Shown one piece after another: positions 40,376 to 48,279 of a stretch of 64,000 bases of DNA. Origin of the DNA: Planctomycetota bacterium. GTDB lineage: Bacteria; Planctomycetota; Planctomycetia; Gemmatales; Gemmataceae. A model generated the notes under the pieces. It had not been told where the DNA came from. It worked only from the letters and a program-made list of their open reading frames with translations, and made no database searches. Within the stretch, counting starts at the first letter, position 1, and each line of letters starts with the position of its first letter. The translations under genes were made by a program, and so were the position numbers. The stretch spans positions 1-64,000 of the forward strand of contig JACPZP010000054.1 in assembly GCA_016195405.1 (NCBI GenBank), given 5' to 3'.

Positions 40376-41242
40376 ATGATCATTGAGCGCTCGGCCGATT
40401 TGCTGCAAACCCAATGCTCGCCGGCGCCCCGTTTTAGCTGGCCGATGCGGTTTTTCCTTGGTTTTTTGCTGCTCGACATCGTCGGCCACAGCTTCATGGC
40501 CCTCTATCCTTACGCGGACTGGATGCAAGATAAAGAGATTCCTCGGCTTCCCCGGCCGTTGACAAGCATAAGGCAGTGGCGGGAGTTGGCCGACACGGAG
40601 CCACCGCTCGACTCCGGTCGCGCGTGGGACACGCTCGACTCGTTATGGGATTTCTGGCGACCCTGGCCGGCGAAAGAGGCTCGGATGGGCTTCTCCAGCT
40701 GCGAGGACTGGGGCTTGTTCGCCCTGGGCTGGACCGGGAGCCGGCTCGACTTTATCAACAACCTGTTAGGGATCCGCGAGCGCTGGACAATGTTCTCCCC
40801 CACCGTCGATTCCATGGTCGCTTTGCCGCGCGCGCTGTTGGTGTTCGCCGATGGCTCGACCCAAGTTGCCCGCTCTTGCCTCGACCCAGAAGATTTGACG
40901 TGCTTCGCGCGTTGGCTCAAGCAGAAACAGGGCGACAACGAGAAGTATCTCTTCGACGATTCCGAGTACCGGCGCGGCTACTTCAACCATCTGCACCACC
41001 AACACCCGACCAGCAAGTCCGGTGCGCCTTTGCAGCGAATTTACCTCTACAGCGTTCGCTACGAGTTTCCTCCCACGGCCCAGGATATCGCCAAGGTCTT
41101 CAGCAAGCAGAACGGCCCGCCGCAATGGGATGCGCTTGGACCTCTCTATGAGTTCGATCGCGCCGGCAAGTCCGAGCGGAAACTCACTCCCGAAGAGCGA
41201 AAGGCGGTTCAGAAATCACTGGGTCCAAGCGAGGGCGGTTAA
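40376..41242 (+). CDS. Partner protein of the HTTM enzyme, membrane-anchored
   Basis: The 288-residue protein has one clear N-terminal membrane helix (MRFFLGFLLLDIVGHSFMALY). A conserved-looking segment, IRERWTMFSPTVDSM, is typical of proteins encoded beside HTTM/gamma-carboxylase-like enzymes. The rest is soluble, with charged and aromatic residues, and has no known catalytic motif. ATG 40376 is preferred because the open frame upstream has no signal of coding. The HTTM gene begins 14 bases after its stop. It is probably a dedicated subunit or substrate-binding partner of that enzyme. Confidence 0.65.
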   Translation: MIIERSADLLQTQCSPAPRFSWPMRFFLGFLLLDIVGHSFMALYPYADWMQDKEIPRLPRPLTSIRQWRELADTEPPLDSGRAWDTLDSLWDFWRPWPAKEARMGFSSCEDWGLFALGWTGSRLDFINNLLGIRERWTMFSPTVDSMVALPRALLVFADGSTQVARSCLDPEDLTCFARWLKQKQGDNEKYLFDDSEYRRGYFNHLHHQHPTSKSGAPLQRIYLYSVRYEFPPTAQDIAKVFSKQNGPPQWDALGPLYEFDRAGKSERKLTPEERKAVQKSLGPSEGG

Positions 41243-41256
41243 GCACCTGATTACCC

Positions 41257-42180
41257 ATGATCGACACCACGGGTTGGACGGCCTGGCAGCGCTTCTGGCA
41301 CGCGCCCATCCGCGCCGAACGGCTCGCGCTCACGCGCATTTTGTTCGCGCTGGCCCTGTTGACCGACCAGCTTCTGCAATTCTTGCCGATCTTCCCAGAT
41401 CTGTACGGGCCAGGCGGTTTCTACCCTCAAGGTCTGGAGGACCAATGGCTGCTCGACACCTGGCGCTGGCCGATCCTGTTCTTCAACACCGACGATCTTC
41501 GATGGGTCTATCCTCTGTTTTTCTTTTGGATGGGCGTGACCGTTGCGTTCTTGCTTGGCTGGAAGACCCGGTCCATGAACGTCGTGCTTTGGCTCTTGTG
41601 CTACGCCTTCATCACGCGCACCCAAGCTCTGCGAACCGGCGCCGAAGACGTCATGATGGCGACCGTGTTTCTGCTCTTGCTCGCCCCTTGCGGGCACGCT
41701 TTCGCCCTTGACCTGAAACGCCGGCGTCGTGAACCGCCTGTCTTCACCCCCGCTTGGCCGCTGCGTTTGTTGCAGATTCAGCTCTGCGTCATCTACCTGA
41801 CCACCGGGCTCGCCAAAGTGCTGGCGCCGGCTTGGTACGACGGCTGGTTCACGGGCGCCTGGTGGGACGGCACGGCGCTGCATTATGTCTTCTGCAAGGT
41901 GCACATGACCCGCTGGTCGTTCGCGCAACTGCCGCTGCCGTTTTGGTTGACGGCCGCCATGACCTACACCGCGGTTTGGTGGGAGGTGTTGTTCACGCTG
42001 TTGGTGTGTTTTCGCCGGACGCGGCGCTGGGCGCTCTGGTTCGGCGTTCTTTTCCATATCGTAATCTACGTGACGCTTGAGGTCGGTTGGTTCAGCTTCT
42101 ACACGCTTGCTCTCTACGGTGTGTGGGTTCCCGGCGAATTCTGGGACCGTTTTCGAAGAATGCCGGAAAAACGGGAATAA
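41257..42180 (+). CDS. HTTM (vitamin K-dependent gamma-carboxylase-like) membrane protein
   Basis: The 307-residue protein has an HTTM domain with about six to eight membrane helices. It starts with an amphipathic helix (RAERLALTRILFALALLTDQL) and contains GPGGFYPQG, a long helix (LCVIYLTTGLAKVLAPAWYDG) carrying the conserved Lys, and GTALHYVFCKVHMTRW. HTTM proteins are related to vitamin K-dependent gamma-glutamyl carboxylase, but most bacterial members have unknown reactions. The operon is partner gene, HTTM, then an ECF sigma factor 39 bases downstream. Confidence 0.82.
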   Translation: MIDTTGWTAWQRFWHAPIRAERLALTRILFALALLTDQLLQFLPIFPDLYGPGGFYPQGLEDQWLLDTWRWPILFFNTDDLRWVYPLFFFWMGVTVAFLLGWKTRSMNVVLWLLCYAFITRTQALRTGAEDVMMATVFLLLLAPCGHAFALDLKRRRREPPVFTPAWPLRLLQIQLCVIYLTTGLAKVLAPAWYDGWFTGAWWDGTALHYVFCKVHMTRWSFAQLPLPFWLTAAMTYTAVWWEVLFTLLVCFRRTRRWALWFGVLFHIVIYVTLEVGWFSFYTLALYGVWVPGEFWDRFRRMPEKRE

Positions 42181-42219
42181 TCTGCGTCGCCGCGGCTCAT
42201 TGTGTTAGGGAGTGCGCCC

Positions 42220-42765
42220 ATGCGCTGGCCTGGTCCTTCGTGCAAGATCGAAGAACTGGTCGAAGCCCACTACGGTACCTTGTATCGCTACGCCTTTAGG
42301 CTCAGCGGCTCGGCCGCCGAAGCTGAGGATTTGACCCAGGATACGTTCTGCCAAGCCCAGTCCAAGCTGCGGCAACTCAGGGAACCGGACAAGGCGAGGC
42401 CCTGGCTGTTCGCCATCTTGCGGAACGCGTATCTGCACCGCGTGCGCGACCGTAAGATCGAAAATAGCGTATCTTTGGATTGCGTCGGCGACTTGCCCGA
42501 CCGTTTGCACGAGCCTCTGCCGGAGATCGATCCCGTGCGGCTGCAAGAAGCTCTGGACGACTTGCCGGAGGTCTTTCGCACGCCCGTGATCTTGTTTTAC
42601 TTCGAGGAGTTCAGCTATCGTGACATTGCCGACCAGATGGGAGTCCCGATCGGCACCATTATGTCGCGGTTGGCGCGGGCCAAGGCCTTCTTGCGGGGCC
42701 GGTTGATGCAGACGCCCGTCCTGATAGACGACCGGCTCGCCAGAAGAGTAGAGGAGAATGTGTGA
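42220..42765 (+). CDS. ECF-type RNA polymerase sigma factor
   Basis: The 181-residue protein has sigma region 2 (IEELVEAHYGTLYRYAFRLS, EAEDLTQDTFCQA) near the N-terminus. Region 4 is at the C-terminus (LDDLPEVFRTPVILFYFEEF, then SYRDIADQMGVPIGTIMSRL and ARAKAFLRGRL). This is the standard two-domain ECF layout. ATG 42220 is chosen because AGGGAG lies upstream and region 2 begins soon after. Its stop overlaps the anti-sigma gene start by one base (TGATG at 42763-42767). It probably directs its own operon and unknown targets. Confidence 0.92.
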   Translation: MRWPGPSCKIEELVEAHYGTLYRYAFRLSGSAAEAEDLTQDTFCQAQSKLRQLREPDKARPWLFAILRNAYLHRVRDRKIENSVSLDCVGDLPDRLHEPLPEIDPVRLQEALDDLPEVFRTPVILFYFEEFSYRDIADQMGVPIGTIMSRLARAKAFLRGRLMQTPVLIDDRLARRVEENV

Positions 42766-43463
42766 TGGAGTGCTCGAGCGCGCGATTGCTGTTGAACTTC
42801 CAGCGGCCGGGCGAGCTGGACGCCGACGAGCGTCAGGCGTTCAAGCAACATCTCGACATTTGCCCGGACTGTGCCGCTCAGTCCCGCAGCGAGACTCAGC
42901 TCGACCGCGCTCTCGCCCGCGCCATGCAAGCCGTGCCCACGCCCGCCAGCCTGCGTGCCCGCATCCTCGCCAATCTTCGCCCCCGCCGTCCCGTGCCGTT
43001 GCCGTGGATCGCGGCGGCCGCATGCTTGCTGCTTGCCCTTGGCGTGGGGACTTTTGTTTGGCTGAATCATCGGCCGCAGTTCGACCACAACTCATTCATG
43101 ACCGAAATGGATATGAAGTCAGGCGACTTTGACACGGTGCTGGCAGTCTTTCACGGCGAGGGCATACCTGTAGCCATTCCTCCGCAATTCAATCCAAGCT
43201 ATCTCGGGTTTTATGACACGCAGATTGTGCAGGGCCGGAAGGTCGCGCATCTGCTGTTCCATTTCCCAGGCAACAATGATAACCGTCCCGCCATCGCCCA
43301 CGTTTTCGTCCTGCCGAAGTCGACCTTCAACATCGGCGAACTGCCCAGCCAGGAGTCGCGAAGCAACCACACCTTCGAATTTTGGAACCACGGCAACTTC
43401 GTTTTCGCCATCATGCACACGGGCGGCAGCTTGACGCCGTTCTTGCTCCGCAACGATCTCTAA
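42765..43463 (+). CDS. Anti-sigma factor with zinc-binding zf-HC2 domain and one membrane helix
   Basis: The 232-residue protein begins with a zinc-binding anti-sigma domain (HLDICPDC, the HxxxCxxC motif, near residue 28, with an upstream Cys). A membrane helix follows (LPWIAAAACLLLALGVGTFVW, about 84-104). The outer domain of about 125 residues contains VLAVFHGEGIPVAIPPQF, AHLLFHFPG and FEFWNHGNFVFAIM. It should hold the ECF sigma factor at the membrane until released by an outside signal. Overlapping start and stop codons with the sigma gene ensure coupled translation. Confidence 0.88.
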   Translation: MECSSARLLLNFQRPGELDADERQAFKQHLDICPDCAAQSRSETQLDRALARAMQAVPTPASLRARILANLRPRRPVPLPWIAAAACLLLALGVGTFVWLNHRPQFDHNSFMTEMDMKSGDFDTVLAVFHGEGIPVAIPPQFNPSYLGFYDTQIVQGRKVAHLLFHFPGNNDNRPAIAHVFVLPKSTFNIGELPSQESRSNHTFEFWNHGNFVFAIMHTGGSLTPFLLRNDL

Positions 43464-43517
43464 TACTCTTCCCGCCGTGAGCGTCTATAGTAAGTGCGTA
43501 ACTAGAGTGCTTACCGG

Positions 43518-43570
43518 AGCCGCGCCCGTCCGGAAGAGGTGTGCAAACTCGCTTCCTCACGGGCGCGGCT
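43518..43570. repeat. 19-bp inverted repeat between anti-sigma and PQQ-propeller genes
   Basis: Arms 43518-43536 and 43552-43570 (outer part AGCCGCGCCCGT) match at 17 of 19 positions with a 15-base loop. It follows the anti-sigma stop and precedes the next gene's start, so it may end the sigma operon. Confidence 0.75.
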
Positions 43571-43596
43571 CTGATTGGATTCCTCGGAGACTATCG

Positions 43597-44970
43597 ATGG
43601 CCCGCGTGCTTTTCGGTTTCGCAACGCTGCTATTCCTTCCTCTGATCGCCCGCGCCGACGATTGGCCGCAGTGGCTCGGGCCCAAGCGTGACGGCGTCTG
43701 GCGCGAAAACGGCCTTCTCGACAAGTTTCCCAAGGAGGGACCGAAGGTGCTTTGGCGTGCCGATGTCGGCGAGGGCTACGCCGGGCCGGCGGTCGCGGGG
43801 GGCAGAGTATTCATCGCCGACCGCGTGCTTGCCAAGGATGCCGCGAACCCCAAAAGCGCGTTTTCCCGCACTCGCGTCGAGGGCAAAGAACGCGTTCTCT
43901 GCCTCGACGAGGCCAAGGGCACGATCCTCTGGAAGCAAGAATACGACTGTCCCTATCAAATCAGCTACGCCTCCGGCCCGCGCACGACGCCCGTCGTCTC
44001 GGGCGACCGAGTCTACACCTATGGCGCGATGGGCGACCTCCTGTGCCTCGACGTCAAAACCGGCAACATCTATTGGCACAAGAAGTTGATGAAGGAATAC
44101 AACGTCGAGGCGCCGACGTGGGGCTTCGCCGGCCATCCGCTCATCGACGGCAACCGGCTCTTCTGCTTGGTCGGCGGCAAAGGAAGCGTCGCCGTCGCGT
44201 TCGACAAGGACACGGGCAGGGAACTTTGGAAGGCGCTTTCCGCGGCCGAGCCGGGCTATGCGCCGCCGACCATGATTGAGCAAGCAGGCAAGAAGCAGCT
44301 CATTCTTTGGCACCCCGAGTCGGTCAACTCTCTCAATCCCGAAACCGGCGAGGTTTATTGGACCATTCCATGGGTCGGAAAGGCGAAGTCGAAATCCGCT
44401 CGCCTGGGCGCGGGCATGTCGATTCCGACGCCGCGGCTGTTCGGCGACCGGCTTTTCCTCACCTGTTTTTACGACGGCTCGCTGATGTTGAAGCTCAACG
44501 GCGTAGGAACTCCATCCATTCTGTGGAAGGCGGGCGGCAAGAGTGAAAATGCCGACGATACCGTGGCGCTCCATGCCGTGATGGTTACTCCGGTGTTCAA
44601 AGGCGACTACATTTACGGCGTGTGCAGCTACGGTGAAATGCGCGGCCTCAAGGCGGACTCCGGCGAACGCCTTTGGGACACGCATCAATACACCACCGGC
44701 AAGTCGCAGCGTTGGGGGAACGCCTTTATCGTTGAACAAGGTGATCGCTTCATTCTGTTTAACGAACAGGGCGATTTGATTCTCGCGAAATTCCATCCGA
44801 AAGGGCACGAAGAGATCAGCCGTGCCCACATCCTCGACCCAACCAACACCATGGCGCCTCCACCTGGCCGGCGGGTGATCTGGTCGCATCCCGCTTTCGC
44901 CAATCGCCACGTCTATGCCCGCAATGATCGCGAGATCATCTGCGTCTCGATGGCCGCCGACCAACGATAA
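43597..44970 (+). CDS. Exported PQQ-like beta-propeller protein (BamB-like)
   Basis: The 457-residue protein has a signal peptide (VLFGFATLLFLPLIARADD). The mature part begins DWPQWLGPKRDGVW, the common start of planctomycete PQQ-binding-like propellers. Repeated blades end in Trp-motif strands such as KVLWRADVGEGYAG, TILWKQEYDC, NIYWHKKLM, GEVYWTIPW and ERLWDTHQY. The length and repeat number fit an eight-bladed propeller. Such proteins in this phylum are usually not true PQQ enzymes, and no catalytic residues were identified. It is likely periplasmic. Confidence 0.85.
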   Translation: MARVLFGFATLLFLPLIARADDWPQWLGPKRDGVWRENGLLDKFPKEGPKVLWRADVGEGYAGPAVAGGRVFIADRVLAKDAANPKSAFSRTRVEGKERVLCLDEAKGTILWKQEYDCPYQISYASGPRTTPVVSGDRVYTYGAMGDLLCLDVKTGNIYWHKKLMKEYNVEAPTWGFAGHPLIDGNRLFCLVGGKGSVAVAFDKDTGRELWKALSAAEPGYAPPTMIEQAGKKQLILWHPESVNSLNPETGEVYWTIPWVGKAKSKSARLGAGMSIPTPRLFGDRLFLTCFYDGSLMLKLNGVGTPSILWKAGGKSENADDTVALHAVMVTPVFKGDYIYGVCSYGEMRGLKADSGERLWDTHQYTTGKSQRWGNAFIVEQGDRFILFNEQGDLILAKFHPKGHEEISRAHILDPTNTMAPPPGRRVIWSHPAFANRHVYARNDREIICVSMAADQR

Positions 44971-45022
44971 AGCGAGCGTCGACGCGTAAGCGCGACGTGA
45001 ATTGAGCGTGAGGGAATTGCGC

Positions 45023-45070
45023 TTGACGTGCCCGCACAATCCGCTAAAGTAGATTGAGATTCAGTCTCAA
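45023..45070 (+). promoter_or_regulatory. feo operon promoter with overlapping Fur-box-like operator
   Basis: TTGACG (45023-45028), a 16-base spacer and TAAAGT (45045-45050) form a plausible sigma-70 promoter. Directly downstream, 45054-45070 is the palindrome TTGAGATTCAGTCTCAA, whose 7-1-7 layout (TGAGATT-C-AGTCTCA) resembles Fur operators. It would cover the transcription start, so an iron-loaded repressor should block initiation. Binding by the DtxR/MntR protein of this genome is the alternative. Confidence 0.6.
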
Positions 45071-45115
45071 AAAGGAACTCATCGTCGTTCCCTCCGAGTT
45101 TGGACTATTGCGATC

Positions 45116-45349
45116 ATGAACATGCCGACACTGGACCAACTGCAACAAGGTCAGACGGCTCAGGTTACGACGCTTCGTGGCGACGATGCCTTGGCCCAAA
45201 GACTGATGGAAATGGGCCTCCTTGAAGGCGAAAAGCTCGAAGTGCTCGGCTTTGCCCCTTTTGGCGACCCGATGGAAATCCGCTTGCAGGACTTCCGGCT
45301 CAGCCTGCGCCGCGCTGAGGCCGCCCGAGTCAGCGTTGTACTGCTTTGA
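45116..45349 (+). CDS. feoA: Ferrous iron transport protein A
   Basis: The 77-residue protein is a single SH3-like FeoA domain: LDQLQQGQTAQVTTLRGDDA, AQRLMEMGLLEGEKLEVLG, then FAPFGDPMEIRLQDFRLSLR and AARVSVVL. FeoA is a small cytoplasmic protein that supports FeoB in ferrous iron uptake. A second ATG at 45122 is a possible start. The gene is first in the feoA-feoB-small protein operon behind an iron-type operator, separated from feoB by a 44-bp triple repeat. Confidence 0.93.
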   Translation: MNMPTLDQLQQGQTAQVTTLRGDDALAQRLMEMGLLEGEKLEVLGFAPFGDPMEIRLQDFRLSLRRAEAARVSVVLL

Positions 45350-45356
45350 CCCGCCC

Positions 45357-45484
45357 CAAGCCTCGGGATGAGTCTTCGAGTCTTGATAGTAATACCTGCC
45401 CAAGCCTCGGGATGAGTCTTCGAGTCCTGAAGGTGATGCCTGCTCAAGCCTCGGGATGAGTACTCGAATCCCGAGGGTGCCGCC
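45357..45484 (+). repeat. Three 44-bp direct repeats between feoA and feoB
   Basis: Copies start at 45357, 45401 and 45445, each opening with CAAGCCTCGGGATGAGT; the third is cut short by the feoB start. The third copy folds into a strong hairpin (CCTCGGGAT with ATCCCGAGG), while the first two pair less well. They share GAGTCTTCGAGT with the hairpin at 32167-32253. Confidence 0.9.
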
Positions 45485-47689
45485 ATGACGCTCGTCCGCA
45501 CTCCCACCATTGCCCTCGTCGGCAATCCGAACACCGGCAAGACCACGCTTTTCAACGCTCTGGCCGGCATGCGCCAGCGTGTCGGCAACTACCCCGGCGT
45601 CACCGTCGAGATCAAGAAAGGCAAACTTCGGCACGGCGATCAGACTTTCGAGATCATCGACTTGCCGGGAACTTACAGCCTCGCGCCGCGCAGTCCCGAC
45701 GAATTGCTCGCCGTCGAGCTGGTCCTTGGTCGCCGTCCCGGAGACTCGCGACCGGACGCGGTTGTCACCATCGTCGATGCATCCAACCTCGATCGCAACC
45801 TGTTCCTAACTACGCAGGTGATGGAACTGGGCGTCCCCGTGATCGTGGCCCTCAACATGATGGACGTGGCTGCCGCCCAGGGACTCGCCATCGACGTGGA
45901 GCGCCTGTCGCGCAATCTCGGCGTTCCGGTCGCTCCGCTCCAGGCGAATAAAGGCAAAGGGATTGAGGAACTCAAGGAAGCCATCTCACAGACCTTGGAA
46001 AATCCCGTGTCTCCTCCTACGGGCCCGGAGTTTCCGGAAGCCTTCGAACGTGAGGTTGCCGGCCTGTGCGCGATCCTTGGAGACGACGTTTCGCCATTCT
46101 TGGTCCGCCGTTTGCTTCTTGATGTAGGCGGCCAAATGGAGCGATTTCTGGGCGAGCGCTCCGGCGCGAGAGTCCAAGACCATGTTAGGGCAGCCCGGAA
46201 ACGGCTCAATGAAGCAGGTTGCCCCGTGCCCGGGATCGAGGCGCGCATTCGATATGGTTGGATTCGCCGGGCCACCGCGGATTGTCTGCGCCGTCCTCAG
46301 GTCCGCCCCGTCGCCTGGACCGATCGGCTCGATCGCATCCTCACGCATAAGGTCTGGGGCTCGGCTGTTTTCTTGGCAATCATGTTTATCGTCTTCGAAG
46401 CCATCTTTTTCTGGGCAAGACCCCTCATGGACCTGATCGGGGCCGGCCAAGGTTCGGTCGGCGCTTGGATCGAAGATAGCATGACGGCCGGGCCGCTTCG
46501 CAGTCTGCTGGCCAATGGGGTGATCCGCGGCGTCGGCAACGTGCTCGCCTTCGTGCCGCAGATTCTGATTTTGTTCGCGTTCATCGCCATCCTTGAAGAT
46601 TGCGGCTACATGGCGCGGGCGGCGTATCTCATGGATCGCATCATGGCGCGGTGCGGCCTGAATGGTAAATCGTTCATACCGCTTTTGTCGTCGGTGGCCT
46701 GTGCGGTGCCGGGGATCATGGCGGCGCGAGTCATCGAAAACCGTCGCGATCGTCTGGCCACCATCTTGGTGGCGCCGTTAATGAGCTGTTCGGCCCGCTT
46801 GCCGGTATACTTGCTGCTGGTCGGCGCGTTTCTCAGCCCCGAGCACGGCTTTCCAGTATGGGTTCCGGGATTGACGCTGTTCGGCATGTACGCCATCGGC
46901 TTCATCCTGGCGCCTTTGATCGCGCTCTGCTTGAAACGGTCGCTCCTCCGCGGCGAAACTCCGGTCTTTGTGATGGAAATGCCGCTGTACAAAGTCCCGT
47001 CGGTGCGGCTGGTCCTGCACCGCGCCCTCGAGAGCGGCTGGATGTTCGTCCGCCGAGCCGGAACGATCATTCTCGCGACGATGATTCTGGTGTGGGCGCT
47101 GCTCTATTTCCCAGCAAACGGGCCGAGTGGGAGCTACGAAGCGCAAATCGAGGCCCTCAACGTCCGAATCAACGCATTGGAGAGTTCCGGCGCCACCGAC
47201 AAGGCAACGCTCGTCGAACTGAAACAATCGATCAAGCGGACGCGGAGCGAGTGGCTGGGACGAAGTTGCTTGGGTCGCATCGGCAAGGCGCTGGAGCCCG
47301 CGGTGACGCCGCTCGGCTGGGACTGGCGCATCGGCATGTCGGCGCTGGCCAGCTTTCCGGCGCGCGAAGTTATGGTGGGAACGCTCGGTCTCGTTTTCAG
47401 CCAGGGCAGCGGGGACTCGCAAGACGCGGAGTTTCGAGCGGAACTTGGACATACTTTACGCCAAGCCGTAAGAGAAAGCGCACCGAGCGAGCCCCTTTTT
47501 ACAGTCCCGGTGGCACTATCCGTCATGGTGTTTTTCGCCCTCTGCTGCCAATGTGCTTCGACGTTGGCGGTCATTCGCCGTGAAACGAATTCCTGGATTT
47601 GGCCGGGCTTTACCTTCACTTACATGACGGCGCTGGCGTATTTGGGCGCTTGGGCGACCTACCAGGTCGGAACTCTGCTGGGCGGTTGA
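45485..47689 (+). CDS. feoB: Ferrous iron transporter FeoB
   Basis: The 734-residue inner-membrane transporter begins with a G-protein domain: G1 GNPNTGKTT (about 13-21), switch region NYPGVTVE, G3 DLPGTYS, G4 NMMD. A GDI-like helical domain follows, then a membrane part from about 280 with Gate-type repeats and conserved Cys (SVACAVPGIMAARVI, APLMSCSARLPVYLLLVGAF). An extra coiled-coil insert (YEAQIEALNVRINALESSG) lies between membrane segments, near residue 560. It imports Fe2+ driven or gated by GTP. The length is normal. Confidence 0.96.
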   Translation: MTLVRTPTIALVGNPNTGKTTLFNALAGMRQRVGNYPGVTVEIKKGKLRHGDQTFEIIDLPGTYSLAPRSPDELLAVELVLGRRPGDSRPDAVVTIVDASNLDRNLFLTTQVMELGVPVIVALNMMDVAAAQGLAIDVERLSRNLGVPVAPLQANKGKGIEELKEAISQTLENPVSPPTGPEFPEAFEREVAGLCAILGDDVSPFLVRRLLLDVGGQMERFLGERSGARVQDHVRAARKRLNEAGCPVPGIEARIRYGWIRRATADCLRRPQVRPVAWTDRLDRILTHKVWGSAVFLAIMFIVFEAIFFWARPLMDLIGAGQGSVGAWIEDSMTAGPLRSLLANGVIRGVGNVLAFVPQILILFAFIAILEDCGYMARAAYLMDRIMARCGLNGKSFIPLLSSVACAVPGIMAARVIENRRDRLATILVAPLMSCSARLPVYLLLVGAFLSPEHGFPVWVPGLTLFGMYAIGFILAPLIALCLKRSLLRGETPVFVMEMPLYKVPSVRLVLHRALESGWMFVRRAGTIILATMILVWALLYFPANGPSGSYEAQIEALNVRINALESSGATDKATLVELKQSIKRTRSEWLGRSCLGRIGKALEPAVTPLGWDWRIGMSALASFPAREVMVGTLGLVFSQGSGDSQDAEFRAELGHTLRQAVRESAPSEPLFTVPVALSVMVFFALCCQCASTLAVIRRETNSWIWPGFTFTYMTALAYLGAWATYQVGTLLGG

Positions 47690-47708
47690 TTGGAGGGAGG
47701 ACGGGTCC

Positions 47709-47930
47709 ATGTCGGCGCAGCTGATCATAACCGGGCTCGTGGTAATTCTCGCCAGCTGCTATCTCGTGCGGCGCGGTTGGAGAGCATGGTCTGGACCAAA
47801 TCCTGGGTGCTCTGGGGCTTGTAATTGCGATGTTAAGAGGCGTCGTGAATCCGAGCGCGAGCCCGGTTCCGGACTTATCTTGATAGATAAGATCGACTTA
47901 CGCCGAGATTATCCAAATCAGAATATTTAA
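47709..47930 (+). CDS. FeoB-associated Cys-rich membrane protein
   Basis: The 73-residue protein has an N-terminal membrane helix (LIITGLVVILASCYLVRRGW). A short Cys-rich stretch follows (GCSGACNCD), the signature of the small proteins often encoded right after feoB. The tail beyond about residue 43 is charged and longer than usual for the family, so the normal end may have been lost and extended. GGAGGGAGG precedes the ATG. It is thought to assist FeoB, possibly by binding iron; evidence is from the family and context only. Confidence 0.75.
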   Translation: MSAQLIITGLVVILASCYLVRRGWRAWSGPNPGCSGACNCDVKRRRESEREPGSGLILIDKIDLRRDYPNQNI

Positions 47931-47959
47931 CAAAAAATCACAGAGTGTTCTTTTTTTGC

Positions 47960-48063
47960 TTGACATCGCTTCACGCACCTTTAAGATGTCGAATGTTCGA
48001 GCGGCCTCTTCTCTGTTCCGGCCCCGCTGTTCGACCTTCACGGGAAGTTCAGCGGGGTTTTTT
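47960..48063 (+). ncRNA. Putative small RNA gene after the feo operon (about 70 nt)
   Basis: A consensus promoter, TTGACA (47960-47965), 16 bases, TAAGAT (47982-47987), would start a transcript near 47994. About 30-60 bases later a strong Rho-independent terminator follows: CCCCGCTG (48022-48029), a loop with a minor inner stem, CAGCGGGG (48050-48057), then six T (48058-48063). The only ATG-led frame through it (47956-48174) starts upstream of the expected transcript start. A free-standing promoter-terminator unit of this size is best explained as a small RNA. Confidence 0.6.
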
Positions 48064-48279
48064 CATTCCGCCGTCGATCAATCCGGAAATCTTCGTTCCC
48101 AGAATGTAGGCCTTCGGACAGACCATGGCGGAGTTATGGCATGTGGTGCGCGCGCGCCACGCAATGCAATCTAAAAGGAAACCGTAACCTAGGTAACTTT
48201 CAGGGGGTGTCATCGCGCAAAACGTACCGCTCGAGAGAATCGAAATCCTGAACCCGTTTATTACCAGGTGCTTGTGACT
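48064..48279. other. Intergenic region, nothing recognised
   Basis: No coding frame with family likeness and no strong hairpin was seen between the small RNA terminator and the end of the convergent YyaL-type gene. A GCGCGCGC run lies near 48150. Confidence 0.4.

Noticed and set aside
43630-45039. Minus-strand frame of 469 codons opposite the PQQ-propeller gene
   Set aside because: It is fully antisense to a protein with recognisable repeats and signal peptide, and has no family likeness.
45357-45484. Three regularly spaced repeats that could be a small CRISPR array
   Set aside because: The copies are contiguous 44-base units without unique spacers and no cas genes are nearby.
47874-47891. 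CTTATC-TTGATA-GATAAG palindrome as an operator or terminator
   Set aside because: It lies inside the frame of the FeoB-associated protein and has no T tract or promoter context; it may be chance.
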